This document shows positions 28,079 through 36,528 of a stretch of 53,594 nt of DNA, in pieces. The notes below the pieces were generated by a model. That model did no database searches and was not told the DNA's origin. It saw only the letters and a list, made by a program, of their open reading frames with translations. Origin of the DNA: Bryobacteraceae bacterium (GTDB lineage: Bacteria; Acidobacteriota; Terriglobia; Bryobacterales; Bryobacteraceae). Numbering within the stretch: the stretch's first letter is position 1; each line of letters opens with the position of its first letter. Where the stretch lies: contig JAHCHE010000046.1 of NCBI GenBank assembly GCA_026129905.1, forward strand, positions 1 through 53,594, written 5' to 3'. Both the position numbers and the translations under genes were made by a program.

Positions 28079-29308
28079 CTAGCCGAGCCGGAAATCCTCC
28101 TCGGCGGCGGCCGTCGCGTCCGCTTCCTCCTCGGCGGCTCCCCGGTAGGCAATGCGGAGCAGGGGCGGCGCCGCGATGGTGGTTGCCACCGACATGAAGA
28201 CCACCACGGCATAAACGTGGGGCAGGACGACGCCCATCGAGAGGCCGATCTGCGCCACCACCATGCCCACTTCGCCGCGCGGGATCATCCCCACCCCAAC
28301 GCGCGACGCGTTGCGCCAACCCATGCGGTAGGCCCCCAGTCCGCATCCGACGAATTTCGATACCACGGCGGCGAGGAAGATCACGGCCGCCATCGCGACG
28401 GTCGACCAGTTCGAGAAGGCGCTCACGTCCAGATGCAGCCCGATGCCGACCAGGAAGAACGGGACCAGAAGCTCCGTCACGCCGTGCGCCAGGTCGTGCA
28501 CGCGGTGGCTGACGGTGTCCGCCAGCGCCATGCCGGCCAGGAACGCGCCGATGATGGCGGCGACGCCCGAGTGGGCCGCCATGTACGACAGCGCGAACAG
28601 GAGAATCATCGCCAGCGCGAACTGGCTCTCGCCGCTGATCATTCGCTTTTGGACGCGCGGAACGACGCGCTTCATGGTCCGGGTTCCCCACTTGACCACC
28701 ACCGCCGTGAAACCGATGGCGACCACCGCAGTTGAGGCCAGTTCCACCACGTTGACGCCGCCGCGCGCCAGGCTGCTGACCAGGGCCAGAATCAACAACC
28801 CCAGAATGTCGTCGATCACCGCCGCCGCGAGAATGACTTTGCTCGCCTCCAGGCTCAGCAGGCCCTTGGAGGCCAGCACCTGCGCCGTGATGCCGACGCT
28901 GGTGGCCACCATGGCGGCGCCGGTGAAAATGGACTCAAGTTGCGGTTCGCCCCAGAGCTGGAGGATACCCCAACCGAGAAAGAACGGGATCGCCACGCCC
29001 AGCACCGCAACCAGCGTCGCGCTCCCTCCTACTTTCAGCAGTTCGGACGACTTGACTTCCAGGCCGACGCGGAACAACAGGAACATCACGCCGAGTTCGG
29101 CCAGCGCGACCAGGAATTCGTGCGGCTGCATCCACCCCAGGACGCCGGGACCGATCAGGACCCCGGCAAGGATTTCACCGACGATGGCGGGTTGCCGCAG
29201 CCGCTCGAACAACTCGCCAAGGAGCTTGGCCGAGCCGAACACCAGGAGCATCGCCAGGGGCAGGTCGAGGGGCGCCTCCGGCGCTTCAAGCAGAAGAGCA
29301 AAGGGCAT
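28079..29308 (-). CDS. Cation:proton antiporter, CPA2/KefB type
   Basis: The 409-residue protein is an inner-membrane antiporter with about 12 hydrophobic segments and the core features of the CPA2 family: ELFERLRQPAIVGEILAGVL near the N-terminus, the FRVGLEVKSSEL loop, AAAVIDDILGLLILALVSS with the conserved aspartate pair D-D, and GVGMIPRGEVGMV near the C-terminus. It lacks the C-terminal TrkA-N domain of KefB/KefC. It exchanges Na+ or K+ for protons. It is 18 bases after a histidine kinase gene on the same strand, so it may be the output of that signalling pair. Confidence 0.9.
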   Translation of the reverse strand: MPFALLLEAPEAPLDLPLAMLLVFGSAKLLGELFERLRQPAIVGEILAGVLIGPGVLGWMQPHEFLVALAELGVMFLLFRVGLEVKSSELLKVGGSATLVAVLGVAIPFFLGWGILQLWGEPQLESIFTGAAMVATSVGITAQVLASKGLLSLEASKVILAAAVIDDILGLLILALVSSLARGGVNVVELASTAVVAIGFTAVVVKWGTRTMKRVVPRVQKRMISGESQFALAMILLFALSYMAAHSGVAAIIGAFLAGMALADTVSHRVHDLAHGVTELLVPFFLVGIGLHLDVSAFSNWSTVAMAAVIFLAAVVSKFVGCGLGAYRMGWRNASRVGVGMIPRGEVGMVVAQIGLSMGVVLPHVYAVVVFMSVATTIAAPPLLRIAYRGAAEEEADATAAAEEDFRLG

Positions 29309-29326
29309 AAATGGAGCAGCGGGAGG

Positions 29327-30886
29327 CTAACTCTGAGCGGCAGCGTCCACGGCTTCCGCCCCTGAGGTTTCCGGGAGCGTGAAGTAGAATGTGGAACCCG
29401 ATCCAACGCGGGAGTCGACCCAAACCCGTCCGCCGTAGCGTTCGACGACCCGCTCGCAGATAGCCAAGCCGATGCCGCTTCCCGCTGCCCGGGGATGCAG
29501 ACGTTTGAAGACGCCGAAGATCACGCGGTGATAGTCCTCCGGAATGCCAATGCCATTATCGCGCACCGCGAACCGCCAGTAACTCGAGGCGCGCTCGGCG
29601 CTGATGCGCACCTTCGGTTGTTGCGACCTACGCCGGTACTGAATGGCGTTCGCAATCAGATTCTGAAAAACCTGGAGCAGGGGCATCTCGTGCGCCGACA
29701 CGGCAGGCAGCGGGTCCACCGTGATGATGGCTTGCGATTGGCCGATCAACCCCGTAAGGTTGTCCAGCGCCTGCTTTGCCACTTTGTTGCAGTCCACCGT
29801 CTCCAGCGGCAGATTCAGCGTGTCCGCCGCTTGTGTGAATCGATACAGGTCGTCCACCAGCGCCTGCATCCGCCTGGCCCCGCCCTTGATGAAGGCAAGG
29901 AACTCGTTCGCCTTCTCGTCAAGCCGGCCGCCATACCGCCGGCCGAGCAGTTCGGAGTAGATCGACACGCCTCGCAGCGGTTCCTTCAGGTCGTGAGCCG
30001 CCGCATAGGCGAACTGCTTCAGGCTGTCGTTCACCTGCTGAAGATGCCGGTGCGATAGCTGAAGCGTGCGTTCGTGCCGGCGCCACTTGGTCATGTCCCG
30101 GAAAATCAGTACCGCGCCGATCAACTCGCCCCGTTCGTCCCGGATCGGAGAGGCGCTGTCGTCGATCGGCCGTTCCACCCCGCTTCGGGAGATCAGTATG
30201 GCGTGGTTGGGAAGCGTCGCCGCCATTCCCTGCGAGAGAGCCCGGTGAACCGGGTTTTCGATCGCTCCGCGCGACCTTTCCTCGACGACCTGAAAGACGG
30301 TCTCGACGGGAAGGCCTGCCGCTTCGTCCCAGGTCCACCCGGTCAGCGTCTCGGCCACCGGGTTCATGAATGTGACGCGGCGTTCCAGGTCCGTTACCAG
30401 GACGCCGTCGCCTATGCTGGAAAGCGTCGTCCGGAGCCACTCTTTGTGCGCGTGTAATTGCGCCTCAATCCGGCGGCGTTCGGCGATTTCGGCGTTGAGC
30501 CGCTCGATACGCTCGTTCAGGGCCCGGAACTGACGCGCCGATTCAGCGCGCGGCGTGATCCGGAGGAAGATCAGGCCGACGCCGGCCTCCGTCGCGCCCG
30601 CAAAGCCTCCCAGAAGGCGGCACTCGGCTCCGGCGCCGTCGCCGGCTCGAACCACGGCCGCGCCAGGAATAAACTCGCGCGTTCGTTCCGCCAGGCGAAC
30701 GAACTCGCGGATCTTCTCCGGAGGATCGAGGAGGAACTCGCTCAGCGTACGCCCCGCGAGCGCCGCGACGCTGCTTCCGACCAGTTCGCCGGCCGCCGCG
30801 TTGGCTGCCGCGATCTCCCCTTGGGCGGTGACGAGAAAAGTCGGTTCCGGAAGCGCGCTGCACAGCTTCTGGAAAGCGTCGAGCAT
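29327..30886 (-). CDS. PAS-domain sensor histidine kinase
   Basis: The 519-residue protein is soluble, without transmembrane segments. It has an N-terminal PAS domain (about 5-115), a coiled-coil linker (about 118-150), a second PAS domain (about 150-270) and a HisKA/HATPase core of the phytochrome-like type. The phosphorylated histidine is H298 in FAYAAAHDLKEPL; the N box is LLQVFQNLIANAIQYRR and the G1/G2 region includes RDNGIGIPEDYH and GSGIGLAICERVVERYGG. The ATG at 30886 overlaps the stop of the upstream gene in a TGATG arrangement, indicating translational coupling. No response regulator is adjacent. Confidence 0.92.
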   Translation of the reverse strand: MLDAFQKLCSALPEPTFLVTAQGEIAAANAAAGELVGSSVAALAGRTLSEFLLDPPEKIREFVRLAERTREFIPGAAVVRAGDGAGAECRLLGGFAGATEAGVGLIFLRITPRAESARQFRALNERIERLNAEIAERRRIEAQLHAHKEWLRTTLSSIGDGVLVTDLERRVTFMNPVAETLTGWTWDEAAGLPVETVFQVVEERSRGAIENPVHRALSQGMAATLPNHAILISRSGVERPIDDSASPIRDERGELIGAVLIFRDMTKWRRHERTLQLSHRHLQQVNDSLKQFAYAAAHDLKEPLRGVSIYSELLGRRYGGRLDEKANEFLAFIKGGARRMQALVDDLYRFTQAADTLNLPLETVDCNKVAKQALDNLTGLIGQSQAIITVDPLPAVSAHEMPLLQVFQNLIANAIQYRRRSQQPKVRISAERASSYWRFAVRDNGIGIPEDYHRVIFGVFKRLHPRAAGSGIGLAICERVVERYGGRVWVDSRVGSGSTFYFTLPETSGAEAVDAAAQS

Positions 30887-31425
30887 CAGGCGTCCGTTCC
30901 GAAATACTCTCGTCCGTTCGCAGCCGCCGCTTCGGGCGTCGTCTTCAGGTACACCACCACCCGGCACTCGGGGTGGCCGTCCGCGATGGTCTTCTGAAGC
31001 TCAACCTTCGCGTAGCCGAGATTCTCCGCGGCGATCGACCCGAAAACGTTCGACGTCATCATGCACATCGAACGGCGCTGGAGCACCTTATCTCCGAACG
31101 GGCAAGCGCGGTTTCCCAGCACGATCTTTTCGGAAGTCTCCTCAACGATATAGAAGTCTCCTTCGATCCGCCGTTTCAAATCCACCAGCACGCGGCTCAC
31201 CTGGTCCGGCGAGAGCTTCGGAGTCTGGAGCGCGTCTTTGTATTCCTGGTTGAGCCGCTCGCCCACCCGCTGGCCGACGACGCTGATGTAGCCCGAGGCT
31301 TCTTTCAGTCCAATTACTTCTTCCAGCGTTCCCGAAAGCTCCCGGATTAGCGTGCGGAGAAAGAGATCCCGGTTTAGCCCGACATCAGGACCCTCAGCCC
31401 TGTTGAGGATGGGAAGAGCTGACAT
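30886..31425 (-). CDS. MetOD1 (methanogen output domain 1)-containing protein
   Basis: The 179-residue protein ends in a domain that matches the methanogen output domain 1 pattern: [14 protein letters not shown] with C108, [11 protein letters not shown] with C121, [13 protein letters not shown] and [11 protein letters not shown] with C154. The three cysteines could bind a metal or cofactor, but this is inference. The N-terminal ~80 residues are helical and may dimerise. The domain is normally found in signalling proteins. A GGGGGTG sequence precedes the ATG. The stop codon overlaps the start of the histidine kinase, so the two are made together and probably sense the same signal. Confidence 0.78.
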   Translation of the reverse strand: MSALPILNRAEGPDVGLNRDLFLRTLIRELSGTLEEVIGLKEASGYISVVGQRVGERLNQEYKDALQTPKLSPDQVSRVLVDLKRRIEGDFYIVEETSEKIVLGNRACPFGDKVLQRRSMCMMTSNVFGSIAAENLGYAKVELQKTIADGHPECRVVVYLKTTPEAAAANGREYFGTDA

Positions 31426-31507
31426 GCTTCACCCCCAGCATGGTCGTGTTGAAGCCGCCTCGTTCCACCCTCCGGCGGCTTTGCTTTCAGCTTATACCCT
31501 CGCCGCG

Positions 31508-33247
31508 TCAGGGCGCCGCACGCAGCCGGAAGACGATCTCCTGCTCGTGCGGACGCACGTACTTGCCTCGGATTTCCTTCAGCTTCAGCGGCACGGACAG
31601 CGCCGCCACCGCGTACCTGAGATTGGTTTCCGGCGAGTCGGCGTAGGGGTTGTGAGGAAAGACCGGCCACGTCAGGGAAGCGTCCGAAACCACCGCCATT
31701 GTCCATCCGCGGTGGCGGATGCTCCCCGCCAGTTCGGCGCCGCCGAGTTCGATCTTCTCGGCGCCGATGCGGATCGAGCGCCCGCCGCCGGTTTCCAGCG
31801 TCTCTCCCGGTTCGAGGCGGATTTGGAGCGTCAGCCTCGGGCTCTCCGACGGACGGCCGCGCCCGCTGATATCGAAGCGCAGCGTAAGTTCCCGGTCCGA
31901 GGGCGCCGGGACGTACAGGTCGCTGAAATACGTGTTGAACGCCAGCGAAAGCCGGTCTTCCCGGTCCGACATCTGCAACCGCGAACTGATCGGCATGTAG
32001 ATGGTTTCGCCGGCGATCGTCTCGGAAAACGTCGCCAGCTCCGGCTGGCGCTTCGAATTCGCGCCGGTGACGATCAGTCCGAGCTTCTCGTGGAAGACGC
32101 TGATGTGCCCCTGACGGTCCAGGTAGAACCGATTGTTCACCGCCTGCGTGTTGATGATCCCGGACAGCGCCACCTGCCAGGGACCGGTCTTGCGGATGCC
32201 GGCCGGAATCGACATCTGACGCTGATAGGCGCGCGTCTGCTGGGGCGCAGGCTCCGATGGACCTTCGTGGTAATATAGAGCGTCCTGCGCCAGCCGGCCA
32301 AGCTGATCGACGGTGAGGGTCTCGGGCTGGAAGAAGCCCGCCAGGAAGCCGGCGTAGCCGCGGCCGTCGGGCCAATGCGTGAAGGCGAACTGGCCCCAGG
32401 CGCTGACGCCCCAGTGGCGGTTGCGGTCGTTCAACACGTCCACGGGCGTTGCGTCCAGGAAGGTGAAATTCTTGTGGAAGTCCATCGCCCGGCGCAGCGC
32501 CGGCATCACGAGGTCGTCGTTCGTGTGTTCCCAGTAGAGCGCCACGGCGGTCAGCGTCAGGTGGTTATAGCCAGGCGTGGGGCCGTAGCGGTTATGCTCG
32601 CCCCAATATCCGTCGGGGGTCTGCTCGACGGTGGCGAAGCGTTGCAGGATGCGTTGGCCGAGCCGCTCCCACTCCGGCTTACCGAACAGCCTTCCGCCCA
32701 TGTGGAGGTTCGACGCCCACAGCGCGTAGTGGTTCGGAGACGTGCCGATGAACGGGGAATGGTACCAGGCGAAGTCGAGCCGGTCGGTGGCATCCTCTAC
32801 CAGCACCGCGACGTTTCGTTCGATCGCCTGCCGCCATCGCGCCTTCCGCTTCTCCCCGAGTTGCGGCTCCAACAGCCGGTAGGTCTCCATCCACATGTAG
32901 GTGTCCCAATCGCTGTCCAGGCGTGGCTCGAACGTGCCTTTTTCGTCCTCGGAAGCCAGCAGGTCGCCGATGCGGAGCGCCAGTTCGAGCATCCTGGCGT
33001 CTTCAAAACGCGGATTGGCGGGATGCTTCTTGGCGTACAGGACGGCCGGCGCGAGGATCGCGTACGGAAAATGGCGCCAGCGTCCGTCCGCCTCGATCGT
33101 CTTCAGGTCCACGCCCGGGGCAGCCAGCCGTTTCTCGACCATCGCGGCGCCGGCTTCGAGGAGCTTGAAATAATCGGCGGGCAGGTCCGCGGCGGCCGCC
33201 GTGGCGAAGGCGGACAGTAGTGTCGCAAGTAAACGGCGCATGAGCAT
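31508..33247 (-). CDS. Secreted alpha-toroid/beta-sandwich protein, possible polysaccharide lyase or hydrolase
   Basis: The 579-residue product has a Sec signal peptide (RRLLATLLSAFATAAAAD). The first half is predicted helical, with repeated aromatic segments typical of an (alpha/alpha) toroid (DWDTYMWMETYRLL, SPFIGTSPNHYALWASNL, YGPTPGYNHLTLTAVALYWE). The second half is beta-rich (about 340-579), as in heparinase-type lyases and glycoside hydrolases with a C-terminal beta-sandwich. Many His/Tyr/Arg pairs could serve as catalytic residues. No family was recognised with certainty, so the enzymatic label is inference. Two ATG codons two residues apart are possible starts. Confidence 0.7.
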   Translation of the reverse strand: MLMRRLLATLLSAFATAAAADLPADYFKLLEAGAAMVEKRLAAPGVDLKTIEADGRWRHFPYAILAPAVLYAKKHPANPRFEDARMLELALRIGDLLASEDEKGTFEPRLDSDWDTYMWMETYRLLEPQLGEKRKARWRQAIERNVAVLVEDATDRLDFAWYHSPFIGTSPNHYALWASNLHMGGRLFGKPEWERLGQRILQRFATVEQTPDGYWGEHNRYGPTPGYNHLTLTAVALYWEHTNDDLVMPALRRAMDFHKNFTFLDATPVDVLNDRNRHWGVSAWGQFAFTHWPDGRGYAGFLAGFFQPETLTVDQLGRLAQDALYYHEGPSEPAPQQTRAYQRQMSIPAGIRKTGPWQVALSGIINTQAVNNRFYLDRQGHISVFHEKLGLIVTGANSKRQPELATFSETIAGETIYMPISSRLQMSDREDRLSLAFNTYFSDLYVPAPSDRELTLRFDISGRGRPSESPRLTLQIRLEPGETLETGGGRSIRIGAEKIELGGAELAGSIRHRGWTMAVVSDASLTWPVFPHNPYADSPETNLRYAVAALSVPLKLKEIRGKYVRPHEQEIVFRLRAAP

Positions 33248-33303
33248 ATCAGCCGAATATCTCCGCTGCCCGGTCCGGCTGTCAAGCCGGTTGCCAGACT
33301 ACC

Positions 33304-33790
33304 GTTGATCGGGTCGGGTGACGGGACTGCGCCCCGGCGCCCTTCCACACCACCGGACGTGCGGTTTTCCGCATCCGGCGTTTGAAGCAAACGGTTTGAC
33401 TAGTCGCCAGATCCGACGGCAGCAGTAACCCGTGACGGCGCAGTCGCGCGTTCGACCGCGCGGTTTGCAGGCTCCCGGTCCCGGCCAGATGCCAGGCTTC
33501 CCGGGAACTCTGGGCCACTTTCAGCAGGCGGCCCCGTAAGCCGAGGCGCCGCAGTCGGCGCTCTCTCCCTTCCGGTCCATGCCCACCGCAGCCAAAAGCA
33601 TTTCATGTGTCGGCGTATCCATCCCTCCAGCCGGAAGATCGGTCTGCGGTTCTCCGCCATTGGGCTCTGGCTGCTCCACCACGTCTCCCGCACCTTCGTC
33701 TTGAATCGCTCCAGACTCTCCGGCGCCGCTTCGATCCGTCGTTGACGGTTCCGTGCCCGCCCCCCGCTCCGCCTGTAGCGATCCTTCACT
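33304..33790 (-). mobile_element. Degraded group II intron (3' portion with reverse transcriptase C-terminus)
   Basis: On the minus strand, fragments in two frames together give the C-terminal maturase region of a group II intron reverse transcriptase: APESLERFKTKVRE, then NRRPIFRLEGWIRRHM and KCFWLRW, followed in a second frame by LRRLGLRGRLLKVAQSSRE, AWHLAGTGSLQTARSNARL and RRHGLLLPSDLA. At least one frameshift lies near 33560, and about 20 residues normally found between KVRE and NRRPIF are missing. Downstream is a domain-V-like hairpin and a tail resembling domain VI (CACCCGACCCGATC). The 5' part of the intron and most of the protein are absent. It lies between the toroid protein and a broken peptidase gene. 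Confidence 0.7.
33349..33382 (-). ncRNA. Group II intron domain V-like hairpin
   Basis: On the minus strand the sequence CGCCGGATGCGG-AAAA-CCGCACGTCCGGTG folds into the classic domain V shape: a GCCGGA/TCCGGT lower stem, a two-base CG bulge, a TGCGG/CCGCA upper stem and an AAAA tetraloop. The CGC at the expected triad position is what group IIC introns carry. It is placed just after the reverse transcriptase remnant, as in intact introns. Confidence 0.65.
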
Positions 33791-33809
33791 CAGAGCGTTC
33801 CAATAGTTG

Positions 33810-34968
33810 ATGAGGAGCGCCGTATTGTTCCTTGTTCTGGCGTCCGCCGCCGGCCTCGTTCATGCAGCGGACAAGCGGAAAGAGGATCTTTTCGACGTCA
33901 GCCTCCGGAGCTACTCGGAGGTCGTCGGCTTGTCGGTTTCCAGCGCCTGGCCGGTCGATTCGGTCAAGACTGCCCGAACCGGATTGGAACAACGGCGTAG
34001 TGAGCAGATCGAGCGAATCGAGGATCGTCTCCAGGAGCTGAAAAAAGGCCGGGAAGCTTCGTTTCGCCGCCTCGATCTCGCGCGATACGCCTGCAAGGGC
34101 CCGCGAACGGCACGAACTTCACTGCCACATCCTGGACGCCGATCGCGCCGTGGACTACGCCGAGGCCGAGCGATTGTTGATCGTCCCCGCCGTCTTCGAT
34201 CACCGGATCGTCAAGCTGGACGTCCTTCAGGGCTGGCCCCCGAGATTGAGGCAAGTGCGAGCCGCCATCCATGACGGAACGGCGCGGAATCGGCCGCACG
34301 GCGCTCCGGAAGATTTTGGAATCCGCATCTGACCACAGGCCTCATCCAGGCAGCGGAAACGAGGCGGAACTGGCCGGCGTGATCGCCCATGAAATGGCGC
34401 ACGTAATTGCCAGGCATGGCTTCAATCTCACGAAGCCGACTAGCTCCGCCGAGAGCATCTTCCTCCACAGCGCCGGACTCGCGGCGGAGGTTTTCACCAG
34501 CGGCGCCTCAAGCCCGCGATCCGTTACGCGAGCGACTACGGGATCCTCGGCCCCAGCCAGGAGCTGAACCTGGCGTTGCTCGGTATCAGCCACGATACGG
34601 AAGCCGAAGCGGATCAGCTTGCCGCTCAGTACCTGTGGAAGGGGGGATTTGATCCGAAGGGTTTCCTGTCGTTCTTTGACCGAATGTCGGCGCTGGCCGG
34701 CCGGCGTGAGGTGGCCTCCTTCTTCCATACGCATCCGCCGTCGTACAAGCGGGTCGCCGCGTCCTTGTCCGAACTGGACTTCCTGCCGCCGCGCCAAGCG
34801 GCGCCGTCCGGTACGGCGGCGTTGACCGGTGAAACGGCGGCTGCGCGAACTGGCCGCCAACAAACCCGAGCCTTCCTCCCGCGCGGCCTGTGCGGCCCGG
34901 TGATCCTTGGCTGGTTGAGGCGGGCTTGCCCGGGCGAGGTCCCGCCGGCTCCCGACTATGGATTGTAA
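33810..34968 (+). pseudogene. M48-family metalloprotease, multiply frameshifted remnant
   Basis: The gene begins with a good Sec signal peptide (MRSAVLFLVLASAAGLVHA) and a helical region to about 34100. The reading frame then changes: residues such as ERHELHCHILDADRAVDYAE continue in another frame. The zinc-binding core appears in a third segment (NEAELAGVIAHEMAHVIARH, with the HExxH motif HEMAH), and the C-terminal part with the third ligand region (ISHDTEAEADQLAAQY, HTHPPSYKRVA) lies after a further shift near 34513-34516. A shift also occurs near 34357, where TTGLIQAAE should run into NEAELAG. At least three indels make the gene inactive, despite an intact HExxH. Confidence 0.75.
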
Positions 34969-35678
34969 GGTAGCCGCTCGTTCGGCCGGTGGCCTTCCAG
35001 TGTTTCGTACGCCACCATCTCGTCCAGCTTCCGCTTCGGTTGCCGTTTCGGCCAGCCATCCGGAATCCCGATCGGAGTGACGCAGATCCGCTCGTAACGT
35101 GCCGGGATGGCCAGCGTTTCTCGCGTCACTTCCTCCGGAATGCCGTCGGTGAGGTAGGCCGTCCCGTAACCGAACGCCCGCGCGGCCGCCATCAGGTACC
35201 CGGCCGCCATCGGCCCATCGTGCTTCAGAGCATAGCTGGCGCAGGGCGACTTGGCGTCCACCAGCACCACCACGTATACCGGCGCCGTGAAGTAGCCCTC
35301 CGTGAACCGTATGGCTTGTGCCTTCTTTGCCTCCAGACTGGCGGGCTCTTCGTCCTTGTTCTTCGCCGCATACTCCTGGAAGTGTTTCTCAACGCGCTCC
35401 AGCGTCCGCTTCTTCATCCGCTCGATAACGGCCGCCGACCGCACGACCAGGAACTTCCACGGCTGCTGGTTCATGCAAGTCGGCGCGCGACGCGCGGCGT
35501 CGAGGATCGCCCGCAGATGCTCGTCCGGAACGGCGTCGGGCTTGTACCGGCGAACGGTCTGGCGGCGCGCGAAAACGGCCAGGATTTCGTCCGGATTTGC
35601 GGCTTCTCCGCCGATTTCGGCGCCTGTCATGGGAACGGCCGCCGCGGCGGCAACGAACTTCCTGCAAGTCGTGCTCAT
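34956..35678 (-). CDS. Nitroreductase-family protein
   Basis: The 240-residue protein has the FMN-binding nitroreductase fold: the phosphate-contacting FARRQTVRRYKPDAVPDEHL, the APTCMNQQPWKFLVV segment and AAARAFGYGTAYLTDGIPEE near the C-terminal cofactor loop. Family members reduce nitro groups, flavins or quinones with NAD(P)H. The N-terminal ~20 residues (MSTTCRKFVAAAAAVPMTGA) are hydrophobic and may be an export or lipoprotein-like signal, which is unusual for the family. The ATG at 35678 is chosen because ACGGAG lies seven bases upstream. It is convergent with the M48 remnant. Confidence 0.85.
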   Translation of the reverse strand: MSTTCRKFVAAAAAVPMTGAEIGGEAANPDEILAVFARRQTVRRYKPDAVPDEHLRAILDAARRAPTCMNQQPWKFLVVRSAAVIERMKKRTLERVEKHFQEYAAKNKDEEPASLEAKKAQAIRFTEGYFTAPVYVVVLVDAKSPCASYALKHDGPMAAGYLMAAARAFGYGTAYLTDGIPEEVTRETLAIPARYERICVTPIGIPDGWPKRQPKRKLDEMVAYETLEGHRPNERLPYNP

Positions 35679-35721
35679 GTTTGCTCCGTGCAATTCGGAT
35701 GTGCGCGTCTAATTTAGCACG

Positions 35722-36528
35722 TTATTCGCTCCGGGCGCCCCGGGCATTCGACCGCGCCGGGAAGTCCCGCGCGCAGCGGAATCCGATGTTCGGCCCGCGC
35801 TCGGACGGCCGCGCCCACGAGCGATAAGCGCACGTGAGGTACTTCGGCTCGTCCGCCCACGACCCGCCGCGCAGCACGCGGTACATGCCCGAGACCGGGC
35901 CCTGTGGGTCCCGAGCCGGCGCGTCGTTGTAGTAGTTTCTGCCGTACCAATCGGCGCACCATTCCCAGACATTGCCCGCCATGTCGTACAGGCCGAAATG
36001 ATTCGGCGGGAATTGGCCGGCGGGCGCGGGACCATCCACTGCGTCGTAGCGGGCGTCTTGCCGGGTGGCCGTCCGGTCGCCCCAGGGATACTTCGCGCCT
36101 TCCGCCACGCCTCGCGCGGCCCGCTCCCATTCGGCTTCCGTCGGCAACCGCTTGCCCGCCCAGGCGCAGTACGCAGCGGCGTCATCCCACGAAACCCCGG
36201 TGACGGGAAGGTTCTCCCTCCCTCGGGGTGGCTGCCCTTCGGGCCAGTTGTACGGCGCCGTGCGCCCAGCCGACGACGCGAAGGCGGCGAATGCCTCGAT
36301 GGTCACCTCTCTCTTGTCCATATAGAAGGGCTTCAGCGCGATTAGGCGCGCGGGCTGATCGTCCTGCAACAGGACCGGCCACCACTTCACGCCGTCGTCC
36401 GGCAGTTTGTGTGAGCGGCCGCGCAGGAATTCGCCTCCCGGGATGAACGCCATCTCCGGATCGGAGGCCACGGCGCAGCACGAAATCAGGAAAACGGCGC
36501 CGCTACCCGTAAATCGACGTAATGTCAT
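35722..36528 (-). CDS. Formylglycine-generating-enzyme-fold (SUMF1) lipoprotein, active-site cysteines absent
   Basis: The 268-residue protein has an FGE-sulfatase domain: AFIPGGEFLRGRS, GVSWDDAAAYCAWAGKRLP, EAEWERAARG, AGNVWEWCADWYG, YRVLRGGSW and NIGFRCARD. The N-terminus (RRFTGSGAVFLISC) fits a lipoprotein signal with a LISC lipobox. In true formylglycine-generating enzymes two cysteines a few residues before the final GFRCA motif do the oxidation; here the corresponding stretch (ADEPKYLTCAYRS) has only the later cysteine. It is therefore probably not a sulfatase activator, and no sulfatase is near. Its start overlaps the DUF1501 gene end by 26 bases. Confidence 0.85.
   Translation of the reverse strand: MTLRRFTGSGAVFLISCCAVASDPEMAFIPGGEFLRGRSHKLPDDGVKWWPVLLQDDQPARLIALKPFYMDKREVTIEAFAAFASSAGRTAPYNWPEGQPPRGRENLPVTGVSWDDAAAYCAWAGKRLPTEAEWERAARGVAEGAKYPWGDRTATRQDARYDAVDGPAPAGQFPPNHFGLYDMAGNVWEWCADWYGRNYYNDAPARDPQGPVSGMYRVLRGGSWADEPKYLTCAYRSWARPSERGPNIGFRCARDFPARSNARGARSE

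Noticed and set aside
28066-28084. Perfect inverted repeat GGCTAGCGC-A-GCGCTAGCC at the end of the antiporter gene
   Set aside because: No T-run follows on either strand and it overlaps the antiporter stop codon, so I do not call it a terminator.
35722-36528. Sulfatase-activating formylglycine-generating enzyme
   Set aside because: The cysteine pair needed for oxidation is missing and no sulfatase gene is nearby.
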